A DNA stretch of 64,000 nt from an uncultured Polaribacter sp. (GTDB lineage: Bacteria > Bacteroidota > Bacteroidia > Flavobacteriales > Flavobacteriaceae): assembly GCF_947501385.1 (NCBI RefSeq), contig NZ_CANMVP010000018.1, positions 48,257 to 112,256 on the forward strand, written 5' to 3'. Below are positions 15,171 through 24,818 of this stretch, one piece after another (the first letter of the stretch is position 1; each line of letters starts with the position of its first letter). Under the pieces are notes generated by a model. That model was not told where the DNA came from. It searched no databases and saw nothing but the letters and a program-made list of their open reading frames with translations. Position numbers and translations under genes: made by a program.

Positions 15171-17201
15171 ATGAAAATTTTATGTAAAATTATATTTTTG
15201 TTATTTTTCTGTAGTGAGCTATACGCTCAAAAAAATGAAGATTATTATCAAAAAATAATCGATACAACTAAAAATAGTGAATTAAAACTGGCTGCTTTAG
15301 ACAGTTTAATTCATAATGTTGGCAATCAAAAAAACCTTACTAAATTTGCCGATAGAACAGAACAATATGTAGATTTAGCGATACAGTTAGAAAGATATGA
15401 TGATGCCATAAAGTTTGCAATTAGAGGATTTCACAATATAAATGCTGGTTTAAACCAGAGAAAACGCGCACTTACTTTAATTGAAAAAGTTGAGCAATAC
15501 AAAGATAAAGTTACCAATTCTTATTTGATTGGTGGAATTTATCAAAAGAAAGCAGGTGCTTATTCTGCCACTAAAGACTATTTAAAATCTATTGAAAACT
15601 TCACCTTAGCAATCAACAGTTATCAAGATAATAGTAAAGATTCTATACATAAAGCAGATGCGCTTCAATTTAGAGCACATGAGTATTTTGACAATGGACA
15701 ATTTTTAAAGGCTATTGAAGATTATCGGTTATCGGCAAAATATTATGACCTTTTAGGCGATAAAGAATATATGAATTATTCTTTAGGAGGTATTATAAAT
15801 GTCTATGGCGCAAATGGTTTTAACCAAAAAACAATTGAAGAAAGAGAAAAGTTAATTAAAAAAAGAATTGCAGAAAACTTTTCCTCTGGTCTTTATGTAG
15901 AATACTATAATCAATCTTTAAACTATAAAAAATTAGATAGTTTACAAAAGCAAGAAGCGTTTCTTTTAAAAGCAAATGAAGCTATAGCTCTAATTAAAGA
16001 TAAAGATTTACCCACATATCATGCTTTGGTAATTAAAAGCAGTTTGATTAGTTTTTATGCCAAAAGTAAAGACATTGGTAAAGCAAAAAAATACTTAGAA
16101 GAAGCAACCCCTTATTATAATAAAATTGATAAAAACGCCTCTTTTGCTGCAGAGTTTTACAAGGCAAAAGCACGGTATTTATTTGCCTTATCAAAATATG
16201 AAGAAGCTTTGGTTTTTGCAAAAAAATCTTACAAACTATTTCGAAAAAATGCAAATGTTAACGGAATTATGAATAGCAGTGAACTCCTTTCTGATATTTA
16301 TACTGAAATAGGAAACCAAAAACTTGCGCTAAGTTCTTTTAAAACCTATTCTAAAATTAAAGATTCTATTTTTAGCGTTACCAAAACAAATGCACTAAGT
16401 TATTATCAGACACTTTACGAGACAGAACGTCAAGAAAAAGAAATATCAGAACAAAAGGCCTCTATCAATTCATTAGCAAAAGAGAATGAAGCAAAACGCC
16501 GTTTGCTATTATTTGGCAGTGTTTCCGTTGCGCTTCTATTTTTTATTTTTTACTTGTATCGAAATAAACAACAAGCCTTAAAGAAAAAGAAAATGCAAGA
16601 AGAATATTCTCAAAACTTGTTGATTTCTCAAGAAGAGGAAAGAAAACGTATTTCTAAAGATTTACACGATAGTTTAGGACAGAGTTTATTGTTAATTAAA
16701 AATAAAGTTGCTTTAAAAAGCGATGCTAAAACGAAAGAGTTGGTGAATAATGCAATTGAGGAAATGAGAAGTATTGCCCGCGTTTTACATCCTTTTCAAT
16801 TAGAAGATATTGGGATTTCTAGAGCTTTAGAAAACTTAATTCTTCAACTAGATGAAAGCTATGAAAACACCTATATTTTTGGCAATATCGATGATATTAA
16901 AAATATCTTACCTAAAGAGAAAGAAGTAAATGTATTTCGAATTGTACAAGAATGTTTGTCTAATATTATAAAACATGCCAATGCAGATTCTGCCAAAGTG
17001 AATGTAATAAATAATAAAAATAACATTGTAATTTCTATAAAAGACAATGGTATTGGTTTCGATTTTTCTGAAAAGTATAATGATTTTAAAAGTCTTGGGT
17101 TAAAAACCATCAAAGAAAGGGTCAAATTCTTAAACGGTACCTTAAAAATTGATTCTGTAAAAAGTCAAGGCACAACATTTACGATTCAATTTTCTAAGTA
17201 A
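15171..17201 (+). CDS. TPR-containing NarL-type sensor histidine kinase
   Basis: A 676-residue kinase with signal peptide (1-19), a long series of TPR helices (about 40-400), one membrane helix (LLLFGSVSVALLFFIFYLY), a coiled-coil and a HisKA_3 dimerisation domain (RKRISKDLHDSLGQ, phospho-acceptor H499). A HATPase_c domain follows with VQECLSNIIKHANA and IKDNGIGFDF. The family phosphorylates LuxR-type response regulators, and that partner begins within its stop codon (TAATG, 17199-17203). The periplasmic TPR array suggests a protein or peptide signal. Signal and targets are unknown. Confidence 0.92.
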   Translation: MKILCKIIFLLFFCSELYAQKNEDYYQKIIDTTKNSELKLAALDSLIHNVGNQKNLTKFADRTEQYVDLAIQLERYDDAIKFAIRGFHNINAGLNQRKRALTLIEKVEQYKDKVTNSYLIGGIYQKKAGAYSATKDYLKSIENFTLAINSYQDNSKDSIHKADALQFRAHEYFDNGQFLKAIEDYRLSAKYYDLLGDKEYMNYSLGGIINVYGANGFNQKTIEEREKLIKKRIAENFSSGLYVEYYNQSLNYKKLDSLQKQEAFLLKANEAIALIKDKDLPTYHALVIKSSLISFYAKSKDIGKAKKYLEEATPYYNKIDKNASFAAEFYKAKARYLFALSKYEEALVFAKKSYKLFRKNANVNGIMNSSELLSDIYTEIGNQKLALSSFKTYSKIKDSIFSVTKTNALSYYQTLYETERQEKEISEQKASINSLAKENEAKRRLLLFGSVSVALLFFIFYLYRNKQQALKKKKMQEEYSQNLLISQEEERKRISKDLHDSLGQSLLLIKNKVALKSDAKTKELVNNAIEEMRSIARVLHPFQLEDIGISRALENLILQLDESYENTYIFGNIDDIKNILPKEKEVNVFRIVQECLSNIIKHANADSAKVNVINNKNNIVISIKDNGIGFDFSEKYNDFKSLGLKTIKERVKFLNGTLKIDSVKSQGTTFTIQFSK

Positions 17202-17833
17202 TGAGAAATTTAGAAATTTTTATAGCAGATGATCATCCTTTATTATTAAAAGGCTTAGAAGAACTTTTGATCGCAAAGCGCTTTAATGTCATTGGAAAGG
17301 CTACTAATGGACAAGATGCTTTAAACTTTATTTTAAAAAACACACCAGATATTGCTATCTTAGATATAGAAATGCCTTTAAAGACTGGTATTGAGATTGC
17401 CAAACATTGTGCAAAGCATAAAGTAGCTACAAAGATTGTTTTAATTACACTTCATAAGGAAATAGATCTATATTTATTGGCAAAAAAGGTGGGTGTTTTC
17501 GGATACATTTTAAAAGAATTTGCTTTAGATGAAATAGAAACCTGTATAGAATCTGTTTCAAATAACATTCCTTACTTTAGTAAAGAGCTTAAAAAACACA
17601 TTGGTTTTACAGAAGAATCTAATTCAGTTTTAAATTCACTTACCACATCAGAAAAGCGAATCATAAAATTAATTGCACAACATAAAACAAATAAAGAAAT
17701 TGGTCATTTACTATTTATTTCGCCAAGAACTGTAGAAAAACACAGAAGTAGAATCATCCTAAAATTAGATATTGCTCATGAAACCGGTGCGCTTTTAACT
17801 TGGGTCTTAAAAAATAAGCATCTTTTTAGCTAA
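17201..17833 (+). CDS. LuxR/NarL-family response regulator
   Basis: A 210-residue regulator: receiver domain (1-120) with D10-D11, phospho-acceptor D55 (AILDIEMPLKTG), LITLHKE and LKEF; and a C-terminal LuxR-type HTH (about 148-205: LTTSEKRIIKLIAQHKTNKE, then SPRTVEKHRSRI). It starts by 1-base overlap with the kinase stop, so expression is coupled. Its 3' end overlaps the converging oxidoreductase gene by 8 bases. Confidence 0.93.
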   Translation: MRNLEIFIADDHPLLLKGLEELLIAKRFNVIGKATNGQDALNFILKNTPDIAILDIEMPLKTGIEIAKHCAKHKVATKIVLITLHKEIDLYLLAKKVGVFGYILKEFALDEIETCIESVSNNIPYFSKELKKHIGFTEESNSVLNSLTTSEKRIIKLIAQHKTNKEIGHLLFISPRTVEKHRSRIILKLDIAHETGALLTWVLKNKHLFS

Positions 17834-18878
17834 CCGTATTTTGAAACCTTTTGATATCTATTTCTGTATCTAATAATTCGTTATTTTCAATATGGTTGAA
17901 TAGATTTTTAGCCACGGTGGGTGCAATCATCACCCCACGCGTTCCTAGACCATTTAAAACACATAATTGAAGGTATTGTTCATGAATTCCAACCATTGGT
18001 CTCCTGTCTTTTACGGCAGGTCTTATTCCTGCTGTTTGGGCTACAATTTTATAAGGAACCGAAATTACTTTTTTGAGTTTTTCTACCAATTCTTCTTTTC
18101 CTTCTTTTGAAGGTTGAGAAGTTTTATCTGCATGATTAAAAGTAGCGCCCACTTTGTAAAGATGATCTCCTAGCGGCAATACAAATAAAGTCGATTTTAA
18201 AAGAAAGTCAATTTCTAATTCTGGCGCATGAATTGTAATGATTTCACCTTTTACCTCTTCTAATGGCAAATGATTGAAATACGGATTTTCTTTTAATCCA
18301 AAACCTTCTGCAAATACTATTTTAGTTGCCTCTAAATCTTGGTATTCAACTGAATTAGTTTTAAAGACAATGTTCTTATGATTGAATTTCTCAAATCGAA
18401 TCCAATTATTTTCTTGTAAATACTTTCTATAGGTTGCTACCAATTTATGCGTATCTATTCTACCTGCCTCATTTACATTTCCGAAATGATAATCTGCTAT
18501 AACACCCGAATAGTTTTCTTTGTCTAACTTTGCATCTAAAAAAGGAGCTACTGTTGGTTTGTCAAAGGCAGCAAACCAATTGTTTTGGTCTGCTATGGAT
18601 TTAAACACTTTTTTGATAAGAAATTTTTCATCAAACTTTAAGTTGAATTTTTTTTCTAAGCTTTCATAAAAAGGAAGCGCTACTGCCAATTGTTCTTTCG
18701 CATTCCAAACTGGCGAAAATCTTTTGAGAATAACAGGATTGTAAACGCCACCAGCAACCAAAGAAGATGTTTGAGAATCGTCCTCAAATACAATAAATGT
18801 TTTATTTGCTGCGATCAACGCTTCAACAAATGCCAAACCTGCCAATCCTAAACCGACAATGATATAGTCTACTTTCAT
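17826..18878 (-). CDS. FAD-dependent oxidoreductase (DAO-type)
   Basis: A 350-residue flavoprotein. N-terminal Rossmann motif (DYIIVGLGLAGLAFVEAL) with the acidic end of strand 2 (FIVFED), a DAO-fold middle part with GRIDTHKL, and a C-terminal FAD contact region (AGIRPAVKDRRPMVG, GLGTRGVMIAP). The family oxidises amines or amino acids such as glycine, proline or sarcosine. The substrate here is not known. It lies downstream of gldN on the same strand, but a terminator at 18964-18987 separates them. Confidence 0.85.
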   Translation of the reverse strand: MKVDYIIVGLGLAGLAFVEALIAANKTFIVFEDDSQTSSLVAGGVYNPVILKRFSPVWNAKEQLAVALPFYESLEKKFNLKFDEKFLIKKVFKSIADQNNWFAAFDKPTVAPFLDAKLDKENYSGVIADYHFGNVNEAGRIDTHKLVATYRKYLQENNWIRFEKFNHKNIVFKTNSVEYQDLEATKIVFAEGFGLKENPYFNHLPLEEVKGEIITIHAPELEIDFLLKSTLFVLPLGDHLYKVGATFNHADKTSQPSKEGKEELVEKLKKVISVPYKIVAQTAGIRPAVKDRRPMVGIHEQYLQLCVLNGLGTRGVMIAPTVAKNLFNHIENNELLDTEIDIKRFQNTVS

Positions 18879-18963
18879 CTGGTAAAAATAATTAAGTTTG
18901 TGTATAAATTCTAGCTTTTCTTAAAGTTTACCAAATAGATTCGGCTAGTTTGAAGAATAAAAA

Positions 18964-18987
18964 AAACGTTTGCTTTCACAAACGTTT
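18964..18987 (-). terminator. Terminator of the gldKLMN operon
   Basis: AAACGTTTG and CAAACGTTT (18964-18972 with 18979-18987) form a 9-bp stem with a 6-base loop. On the minus strand it is followed by a T run, 25 bases after the gldN stop. Confidence 0.8.
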
Positions 18988-19012
18988 CTATTTTCTTTTT
19001 AGAAATTAGAGT

Positions 19013-19867
19013 TTAATAATTCCACATATCTATTTCTCTATTTCTAATATCTTCTTTAATCTTATTCGCTTCTAATAATTGAAATAAAGAATTACCTCTA
19101 ACATAGTCTTCTATGGCTCTGTTTCCGTAAATATTTTCTTCTCTAACAATGGTAGAACTAAATCTTCTTGCGTTTAATAAATGATCAAAAGAAATTGGCT
19201 GTGCTGCATTTTTTGGATTAAAAACCTTTGCATCATGTAAAACACCTCTGGCGGATGGAAAGAAAATCCAAAATAGTTCATACAATTCTTCGTCTTCAAT
19301 TTCCTGAACACCTAAGGTTTGCACATCTTTTCCCATGGGCGCTATTGCCAGCATTCTGTATTTTAATTCACCTTGACGCTTGTCAAAATACCACATTCCT
19401 TTTAACATATAACCGGCAACATCTTCCGTTTGAATTCTAAAGGTATCTGAATACCCATTTTCTTCACGTACATTCACCAAACGTTGGTCAATCTCATCTT
19501 GCGTAATTTTAGAGGTAAAAAAAGAATCTGAATACGCTTCTGTTATTTTACCTTGTTTAATTCCTTTGATTAAAGTATCAAACAAAGATCTTCTGTCTGA
19601 AGAAATATTTGCGGTATCTATTGGGAAATAGTAAGGCAGGTTTATTTTTTGATTTAAATCTACAAATTCCCAGACCACTTTAGACCATAAGATATCTCTA
19701 TCATCTACGTAACCATAAGGAAGTGGTGCGTCATTATCTGCAGCTAATTGCTGGTCGCTTTTTACACCGATTTCATTTACAGATTTTGCATTCAGTAAAT
19801 TTGCTTGTGCATTTACCAAACCTGTAGTTATTATAGCGAAAAATAGTACTACACAATTTCTAATCAT
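19013..19867 (-). CDS. gldN: Gliding motility / type IX secretion protein GldN
   Basis: A 284-residue periplasmic protein with signal peptide (1-20, ending VNAQ). It contains the conserved GldN/PorN sequence of this locus: LPYGYVDDRDILWSKVVWEF, LNQKINLPYYFP and a C-terminal NPKNAAQPISFDHLL. GldN joins the lipoprotein GldK in the large periplasmic ring beneath the outer membrane translocon of the T9SS. It is the last gene of gldKLMN, 15 bases after gldM, and is followed by a terminator. Assignment rests on gene order and the recognisable sequence. Confidence 0.95.
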   Translation of the reverse strand: MIRNCVVLFFAIITTGLVNAQANLLNAKSVNEIGVKSDQQLAADNDAPLPYGYVDDRDILWSKVVWEFVDLNQKINLPYYFPIDTANISSDRRSLFDTLIKGIKQGKITEAYSDSFFTSKITQDEIDQRLVNVREENGYSDTFRIQTEDVAGYMLKGMWYFDKRQGELKYRMLAIAPMGKDVQTLGVQEIEDEELYELFWIFFPSARGVLHDAKVFNPKNAAQPISFDHLLNARRFSSTIVREENIYGNRAIEDYVRGNSLFQLLEANKIKEDIRNREIDMWNY

Positions 19868-19882
19868 AACTATGTTTATTTT

Positions 19883-21415
19883 CTAGTTTGTTAACTCTAT
19901 ACTTACTGGTAAAACTTTTTTCAATTTATAAGATGAATTACCAATAATTGTTGCAATTACATCATAGATAGTAATTACATCTCCTCTTCTAGCTTTTGAT
20001 AACGCCTTTTTAGCTTGTGCATTAAACGTTTTACCTGTTACTAAGACTGTTACTTGTCCAGGCACTTTAACTTTAAAACTATTTACTTTTAACTGTAAAT
20101 CGAATACAAAGTCTGGTAAACCCGCTCCTATTGGAGTATTCCCTAAACTTGATTTCGGCATTCTAACAACACCATATTGACCACGCGCAGAAGCCATTGC
20201 TGCAGGAATATCTTTAACTCTAAATGTTTTGCTTGAATTGACAGTATTACCGCTACTCAATTTAGCACTAACATTTATTTTTATAGTATTTGCAGCTCCA
20301 GGTCTTAAACTATACTTACTTCCTTTACCAGAAAGTCTACCTCCAGCAGCAGAAACTTTTAAATTACTATCACTAACACCAGGTAATGAAACAGAAATAG
20401 GATTGTCTAAACCTCTATACACAACATTCATTTTATCAGCGGAAACAACAGCACTACTTGGTTCTGCAATTACTGAATATTTACTTTCAAAAGGAATAGG
20501 TTCTTCTTTTCCATCTTGCATAAAAGTAATAACTCCCTTAATCGTTTTCTCGCCAACATTACCAGCAGGCATGTTTAACATTACTTGTCCGTTTTGAACG
20601 CTATTAGTAATGTCTCTACCATTTAAAGTAACTTTTGTTGGTACTAAATTCGAATCATACCTACCTAAAACAACTTGCCCTGTAACCTTTTCACCAGCAA
20701 AATAAGCTGTTTTATTTAAAGATACAATTCCCTTATAGTTATTAGTTGTTAACTTACTATCTGCTTCTAATTGTCCTCCTAAAAGAGCATTTAACACATC
20801 ACTTTCTGTGTTTTTAATATTAGCTTGCAACTGAGTAACATTTGTTAGAGAAGCCACTAAAGGAAAACCTTTATAACGTCTGTCTAACCAATCTTGTTTA
20901 TTATCTGATGTTGTATTAAATCTAAACCTTGTTCTTTCGTTGATACTCTCAAAATCAGGGCCTAAAGTTGTAATTACTTTTTCTCTATAGTTTTCTATAT
21001 TATCTACAAATTCTTGACCTTCTTTTGTATAATTATCACCTTTAAAGAAATAATTGTCTAGAAAATCTGTCTTATCCATTGCCTCATAGTCCGTTTTATC
21101 TTCAATATCAGCAGTCATTTTACTTTTCAGTGCTGCTAAGTATGAATAAAAACTAGAGGAAGCATTTTTTATTTCCTTTGCCTTTTCGTGTAAAGGTCTA
21201 AATTTTTCTGGTTGATCGTCTGCTTTTAAAGCTAAGCCTTCGTAATTTAATTTGTTTTTCTTTGTCGTTGCATTATTGCTAATAACAATTTCTGCATTCA
21301 TAAAGCCAAAAGCTGAAAGTACCTCTTTACTCATATTCATTGCTAACATTGCAATAAATACAAGATACATCAAGTTAATCATCTTTTGCCTTGCGGACAT
21401 TTTTCCTCCTGCCAT
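19883..21415 (-). CDS. gldM: Gliding motility / type IX secretion motor protein GldM
   Basis: A 510-residue inner-membrane protein. The N-terminus MAGGKMSARQKMINLMYLVF leads into one transmembrane helix (about 12-33), followed by a long periplasmic part of helical and Ig-like domains (D1-D4). GldM dimers couple the GldL proton channel to the periplasmic ring, transmitting rotary motion used for both gliding and T9SS secretion. The conserved AMLAMNMSKEVLSAF stretch of the membrane helix is present. It sits between gldL (43-base gap) and gldN (15-base gap). Length fits the family. Confidence 0.96.
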   Translation of the reverse strand: MAGGKMSARQKMINLMYLVFIAMLAMNMSKEVLSAFGFMNAEIVISNNATTKKNKLNYEGLALKADDQPEKFRPLHEKAKEIKNASSSFYSYLAALKSKMTADIEDKTDYEAMDKTDFLDNYFFKGDNYTKEGQEFVDNIENYREKVITTLGPDFESINERTRFRFNTTSDNKQDWLDRRYKGFPLVASLTNVTQLQANIKNTESDVLNALLGGQLEADSKLTTNNYKGIVSLNKTAYFAGEKVTGQVVLGRYDSNLVPTKVTLNGRDITNSVQNGQVMLNMPAGNVGEKTIKGVITFMQDGKEEPIPFESKYSVIAEPSSAVVSADKMNVVYRGLDNPISVSLPGVSDSNLKVSAAGGRLSGKGSKYSLRPGAANTIKINVSAKLSSGNTVNSSKTFRVKDIPAAMASARGQYGVVRMPKSSLGNTPIGAGLPDFVFDLQLKVNSFKVKVPGQVTVLVTGKTFNAQAKKALSKARRGDVITIYDVIATIIGNSSYKLKKVLPVSIELTN

Positions 21416-21458
21416 TCTAATTAGTTTTTTAAGTTTTTATATTTTATGTAACTAATTA

Positions 21459-22103
21459 TTATTTACTAGACATTGCTGAAAGCATGTTCCCGTAAACACC
21501 GTTTAAAGAAGACATATTATTTGCCAATGCCGCCATTTGCTCTTTTAAATTCTCTGTATTTTCTACTACAGCGCTATTTAATTCTGCTTGCTTACTGGTG
21601 TTTTCTACTTGAACCCTGTATAAATTATTTAAAGATTCCATTTGAAGTGCTGCCTTAGACATTTCTTCATTGTACTTATTTGTGGATGTTACAGATTCTG
21701 ATGCTGCAGACAAACCTTCTGCTGCATGTTGAAAGTTTTTCATACTAGAACCTAAACTTTCCATTAAACTAGAGTCTATTTTAGCTTCTTGCAATAGATT
21801 ATCTAATTTCTGAGATAACATACCATCTGCACCTAATTTCTTTTGCTCTTTTTCTGATGAAAAACCATCACCTGCTAATTCAGGATACACTTTAGACCAA
21901 TCTAAATCGTCTTCTGGAGTGTCAAACGCTGAAATTGCAAATACGGCCGCTTCTACTAACAATCCAATTGTTAACATAACGCCTCCCGTTAATGGTCCTA
22001 TAGAAAAATGTTGAATTTTAAATAGGGCTCCAATAATTACTACTGCCGCTCCCATTCCGTAAACGAAATTCATTGATCTTTTGTATGCTCTTGATTGTGC
22101 CAT
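21459..22103 (-). CDS. gldL: Gliding motility / type IX secretion motor protein GldL
   Basis: A 214-residue inner-membrane protein with two transmembrane helices (about 13-30 and 36-58). The membrane Lys (K29, GALFKIQHF) and Glu (E51, GLLVEAAVF) correspond to the charged residues essential for proton-driven rotation in the characterised GldL family. A long cytoplasmic helical tail follows. With GldM it forms the 5:2 rotary motor that powers gliding and secretion. Operon position is second after gldK (37-base gap). Confidence 0.96.
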   Translation of the reverse strand: MAQSRAYKRSMNFVYGMGAAVVIIGALFKIQHFSIGPLTGGVMLTIGLLVEAAVFAISAFDTPEDDLDWSKVYPELAGDGFSSEKEQKKLGADGMLSQKLDNLLQEAKIDSSLMESLGSSMKNFQHAAEGLSAASESVTSTNKYNEEMSKAALQMESLNNLYRVQVENTSKQAELNSAVVENTENLKEQMAALANNMSSLNGVYGNMLSAMSSK

Positions 22104-22140
22104 AATATTAATGTCTTTTTTTAGGGGGTTTTAAATTTAT

Positions 22141-23514
22141 TTATTTGTTAGTTGTTCCAATGTAATTTTGTACGGTTCTAAAACCAATATAACTTCTTGC
22201 GGTATCTGCATATTCGAAATCTCTAGATCCTACTTCTAAAAAATACGCGACATCTTTCCAAGATCCACCACGTATAATTTTACGTTTGTTTTTTCTGTCT
22301 TCTACATTCGGATTCATTGTAGAAGCCATATAGTAGGAAGATAGGTTGTACGCCGTGTTTGTCCACTCAGAAACATTACCTGCCATATTGTACAAACCAT
22401 AATCGTTTGCATTAAAAGATTTTGCTTCCATAGTATACAAAGCGCCATCCACAGCATAATTACCTCTTACGGGTTTAAAGTTTGCTAAGAAACAACCCCT
22501 ATCACTCGTAGTGCTTCCAGTTCCCCAAGGGTAGGTTGCAAATTCTAAACCACCTCTTGCCGCATATTCCCATTCTGCTTCTGTTGGCAATCTAAAATCT
22601 GGAACTTGCGTACCATTTTTTCTTCCTCTTAAATAATCATTTTTCTTTTTTGTTCTCCAATTACAGAAAGCATTTGCTTGTCCCCAAGTAACACCAACCA
22701 CAGGATAATCTCCATAAGATTGATGGTCAAAATAATCTTGATGCATTGGATCGTTATAAGAATAATTAAAATCTTTTACCCATACAGTAGTATCTGGATA
22801 GATCTTGATAACTTCTGTTTCAACAAAATCCTTTCTATCGCCACCTTTTCTTGCAGCATTGTCTCTATCGAATCTAGAATATCTATATTTTAAAAATTTT
22901 GTGTTGAATGTTCTAATACCGTCTACAGCGTTTTCTCTACTAATAAAAAGAGAATCCATCACCTCTACATAATCTACATCCGGGAATTCTTGTTTTTTCC
23001 AAACCAAATCAGTACTCCAATCTAATGGCAATATAGAATCTATTCCGTCTCCTAGACTCCAATAATTCTCATACATGTATTTTTGATAGGGTGTTGCATC
23101 TGTTGTATCTACGGTTGCAAAAGCGTAGTCATGAATGCCACCAGAAAGCGGCGTTCCATCTGCATTTGGAGTAGAACCTAAGGCTGCAAATTCTGCTTGA
23201 TAGCCCAATCGTGTTCTTACAATAGAGTCTCTAACCCAATGTACAAATTCTTTGTACTCATTGTTGGTTATTTCTGTTTCGTCCATAAAATATGGTCTAA
23301 CAGTAACCGTTTTTGTGGGTGCGTTCATAGTACCAATAATATCCTGATCTTGTTTACCCATGGTAAAGGAACCACCTGGTATTAAAGCCATGCCGTACGG
23401 TTTTTCTGAAAACCACTTCTTTTTAACTTTTACACCCACCAGTTCTCCTCTGTCATTAGAGCCACAACTGTAAAATACCGTTATTAAAAGTGCAAATATT
23501 GCTGCTTTCTTCAT
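22141..23514 (-). CDS. gldK: Gliding motility / type IX secretion lipoprotein GldK
   Basis: A 457-residue lipoprotein (lipobox FYSC, Cys17) with a formylglycine-generating-enzyme-like (SUMF1) fold: MALIPGGSFTMG, TEITNNEYKEFV, RLPTEAEWEYAARGG, MAGNVSEWT and KIIRGGSWKD. In this context it is structural rather than catalytic; GldK and GldN form the periplasmic ring of the T9SS. It is the first gene of gldKLMN. A loose TAGGTTTA promoter-like box lies upstream around 23541-23552 on the minus strand, but its match is imperfect. Confidence 0.95.
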   Translation of the reverse strand: MKKAAIFALLITVFYSCGSNDRGELVGVKVKKKWFSEKPYGMALIPGGSFTMGKQDQDIIGTMNAPTKTVTVRPYFMDETEITNNEYKEFVHWVRDSIVRTRLGYQAEFAALGSTPNADGTPLSGGIHDYAFATVDTTDATPYQKYMYENYWSLGDGIDSILPLDWSTDLVWKKQEFPDVDYVEVMDSLFISRENAVDGIRTFNTKFLKYRYSRFDRDNAARKGGDRKDFVETEVIKIYPDTTVWVKDFNYSYNDPMHQDYFDHQSYGDYPVVGVTWGQANAFCNWRTKKKNDYLRGRKNGTQVPDFRLPTEAEWEYAARGGLEFATYPWGTGSTTSDRGCFLANFKPVRGNYAVDGALYTMEAKSFNANDYGLYNMAGNVSEWTNTAYNLSSYYMASTMNPNVEDRKNKRKIIRGGSWKDVAYFLEVGSRDFEYADTARSYIGFRTVQNYIGTTNK

Positions 23515-23619
23515 ATGCTAAATATATCTTAACTAAAAGTTCGTAAACCTATTCTTTTTTTTATTAAAAAACAATGTTGAAATCGCATTTTAACGTATTG
23601 ATTTTTCAATTGTACGCAA

Positions 23620-24780
23620 TTACATCATTTTTTTCATCGCCTTATACCACTTCTCTGGTATAATCTGTTTTGTTGCCTCTGTATAGTCTTTATATGTACA
23701 TGGTATTAACGCATGTCTTTTGTATTTATTATTTGATAAAATGTTTATTTCTAACCACCATCTTCCAGATTTATTACTTTTAAAAAAGGTTAAAGGTTCA
23801 TCATCTTCTAACAAAACAGTAAACTTCTGATAGTTCTCTTTACCAGAAAATGGATAATCTTTTACTCTAAAATTAACGCCTTCAATAAAATACCAAATTA
23901 TTTGCGCTATTAAATGTGCGGTTTGATGGTTGTTATCATGTTTAGAATTGTACTCATAAATACCAAATGATGATACTTTATCACTAATTCCCGCATATCT
24001 TGAAATTGCACAAATTTCTTCGCCATAAAAACCATTAGGAGAAGCATTATTATTTGCGGGTGCTTCACTTTGTCTAATTGCACCAATATCTATAGATACA
24101 ATATCTGCATCTCTAAAAGCGGGCTCTATATGTTCTAATTCTTTTGATTTACCTAATCTGTACCCATCAAAAAACAACGTATCTAAAAGTTGAATTTCTT
24201 CTTGAGAGTTAAAATATGTTTGATACCCCACATTGCAATAATTAAATAAGTTGTTGGGTTCTTGCATGATTATTTTACTCAAATAAGATTGTGACGTTAA
24301 ATCTTCTTCTAAATTACCAAGGTCGAACCTACTATCTACTGCGGTAACATTTACGGTTTGTTCTAAAGCATCATAGGCTCTATAATTTACATAAGTAATG
24401 TCTTGACCACCACCAATAATTACTGGAATAATATTCTTTTTCAACAAAGAAGTAATAATTTCTTTGACTGCAAAATAGGTATCTGAAACTGAATTTCCTT
24501 TTTTAACATTGCCTAAATCAACAATATTGGTATGCCAATCTCCAGGGAATAATTGATATAATTTTTCTCTGATAAAATGCAAATGCTCTCCACAACCAAA
24601 ATTGTCTTGAGAATTTCTATCTTCTTGAACACCGAAAATTGCAATTTGAACGTTTTCTAGCTCGGGAAAGCCGTTTTGAGAGGAATGAATTTGGATATTT
24701 TGACCCAAACACATAGATGATTGCAGCACCAATTGTGCAACAACCGAATCTTTTACAGGGGTTAAAAAATCTAGGTTCAT
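23620..24780 (-). CDS. Arginase-fold protein with degraded metal site (formimidoylglutamase-like)
   Basis: A 386-residue protein whose middle part (about 40-310) follows the ureohydrolase fold, but three of the usual manganese ligands are absent. GGDHS-type motif I reads GGGQD (Q126 for His), the DAHxD motif reads DSRFD (R151 for the second ligand His; D149 and D153 kept), and SxDxDxxDP reads SIDIGAI (D231 kept, G233 for Asp). The C-terminal 80 residues are an extra domain with RWWLEI. The gene is usually labelled formimidoylglutamase or arginase, but hydrolase activity is doubtful. It lies between gldK and topA on the same strand, so a structural or regulatory role linked to gliding/T9SS is possible. 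Confidence 0.8.
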   Translation of the reverse strand: MNLDFLTPVKDSVVAQLVLQSSMCLGQNIQIHSSQNGFPELENVQIAIFGVQEDRNSQDNFGCGEHLHFIREKLYQLFPGDWHTNIVDLGNVKKGNSVSDTYFAVKEIITSLLKKNIIPVIIGGGQDITYVNYRAYDALEQTVNVTAVDSRFDLGNLEEDLTSQSYLSKIIMQEPNNLFNYCNVGYQTYFNSQEEIQLLDTLFFDGYRLGKSKELEHIEPAFRDADIVSIDIGAIRQSEAPANNNASPNGFYGEEICAISRYAGISDKVSSFGIYEYNSKHDNNHQTAHLIAQIIWYFIEGVNFRVKDYPFSGKENYQKFTVLLEDDEPLTFFKSNKSGRWWLEINILSNNKYKRHALIPCTYKDYTEATKQIIPEKWYKAMKKMM

Positions 24781-24818
24781 TAATTTCTTGTCAATAAAGT
24801 ATGCAATATACTAACAAA

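Noticed and set aside
22141..23514. GldK as the formylglycine-generating enzyme for the sulfatase
   Set aside because: It has the SUMF1 fold, but its position as first gene of gldKLMN and lipoprotein signal fit the structural T9SS ring role. No evidence for catalysis is visible.
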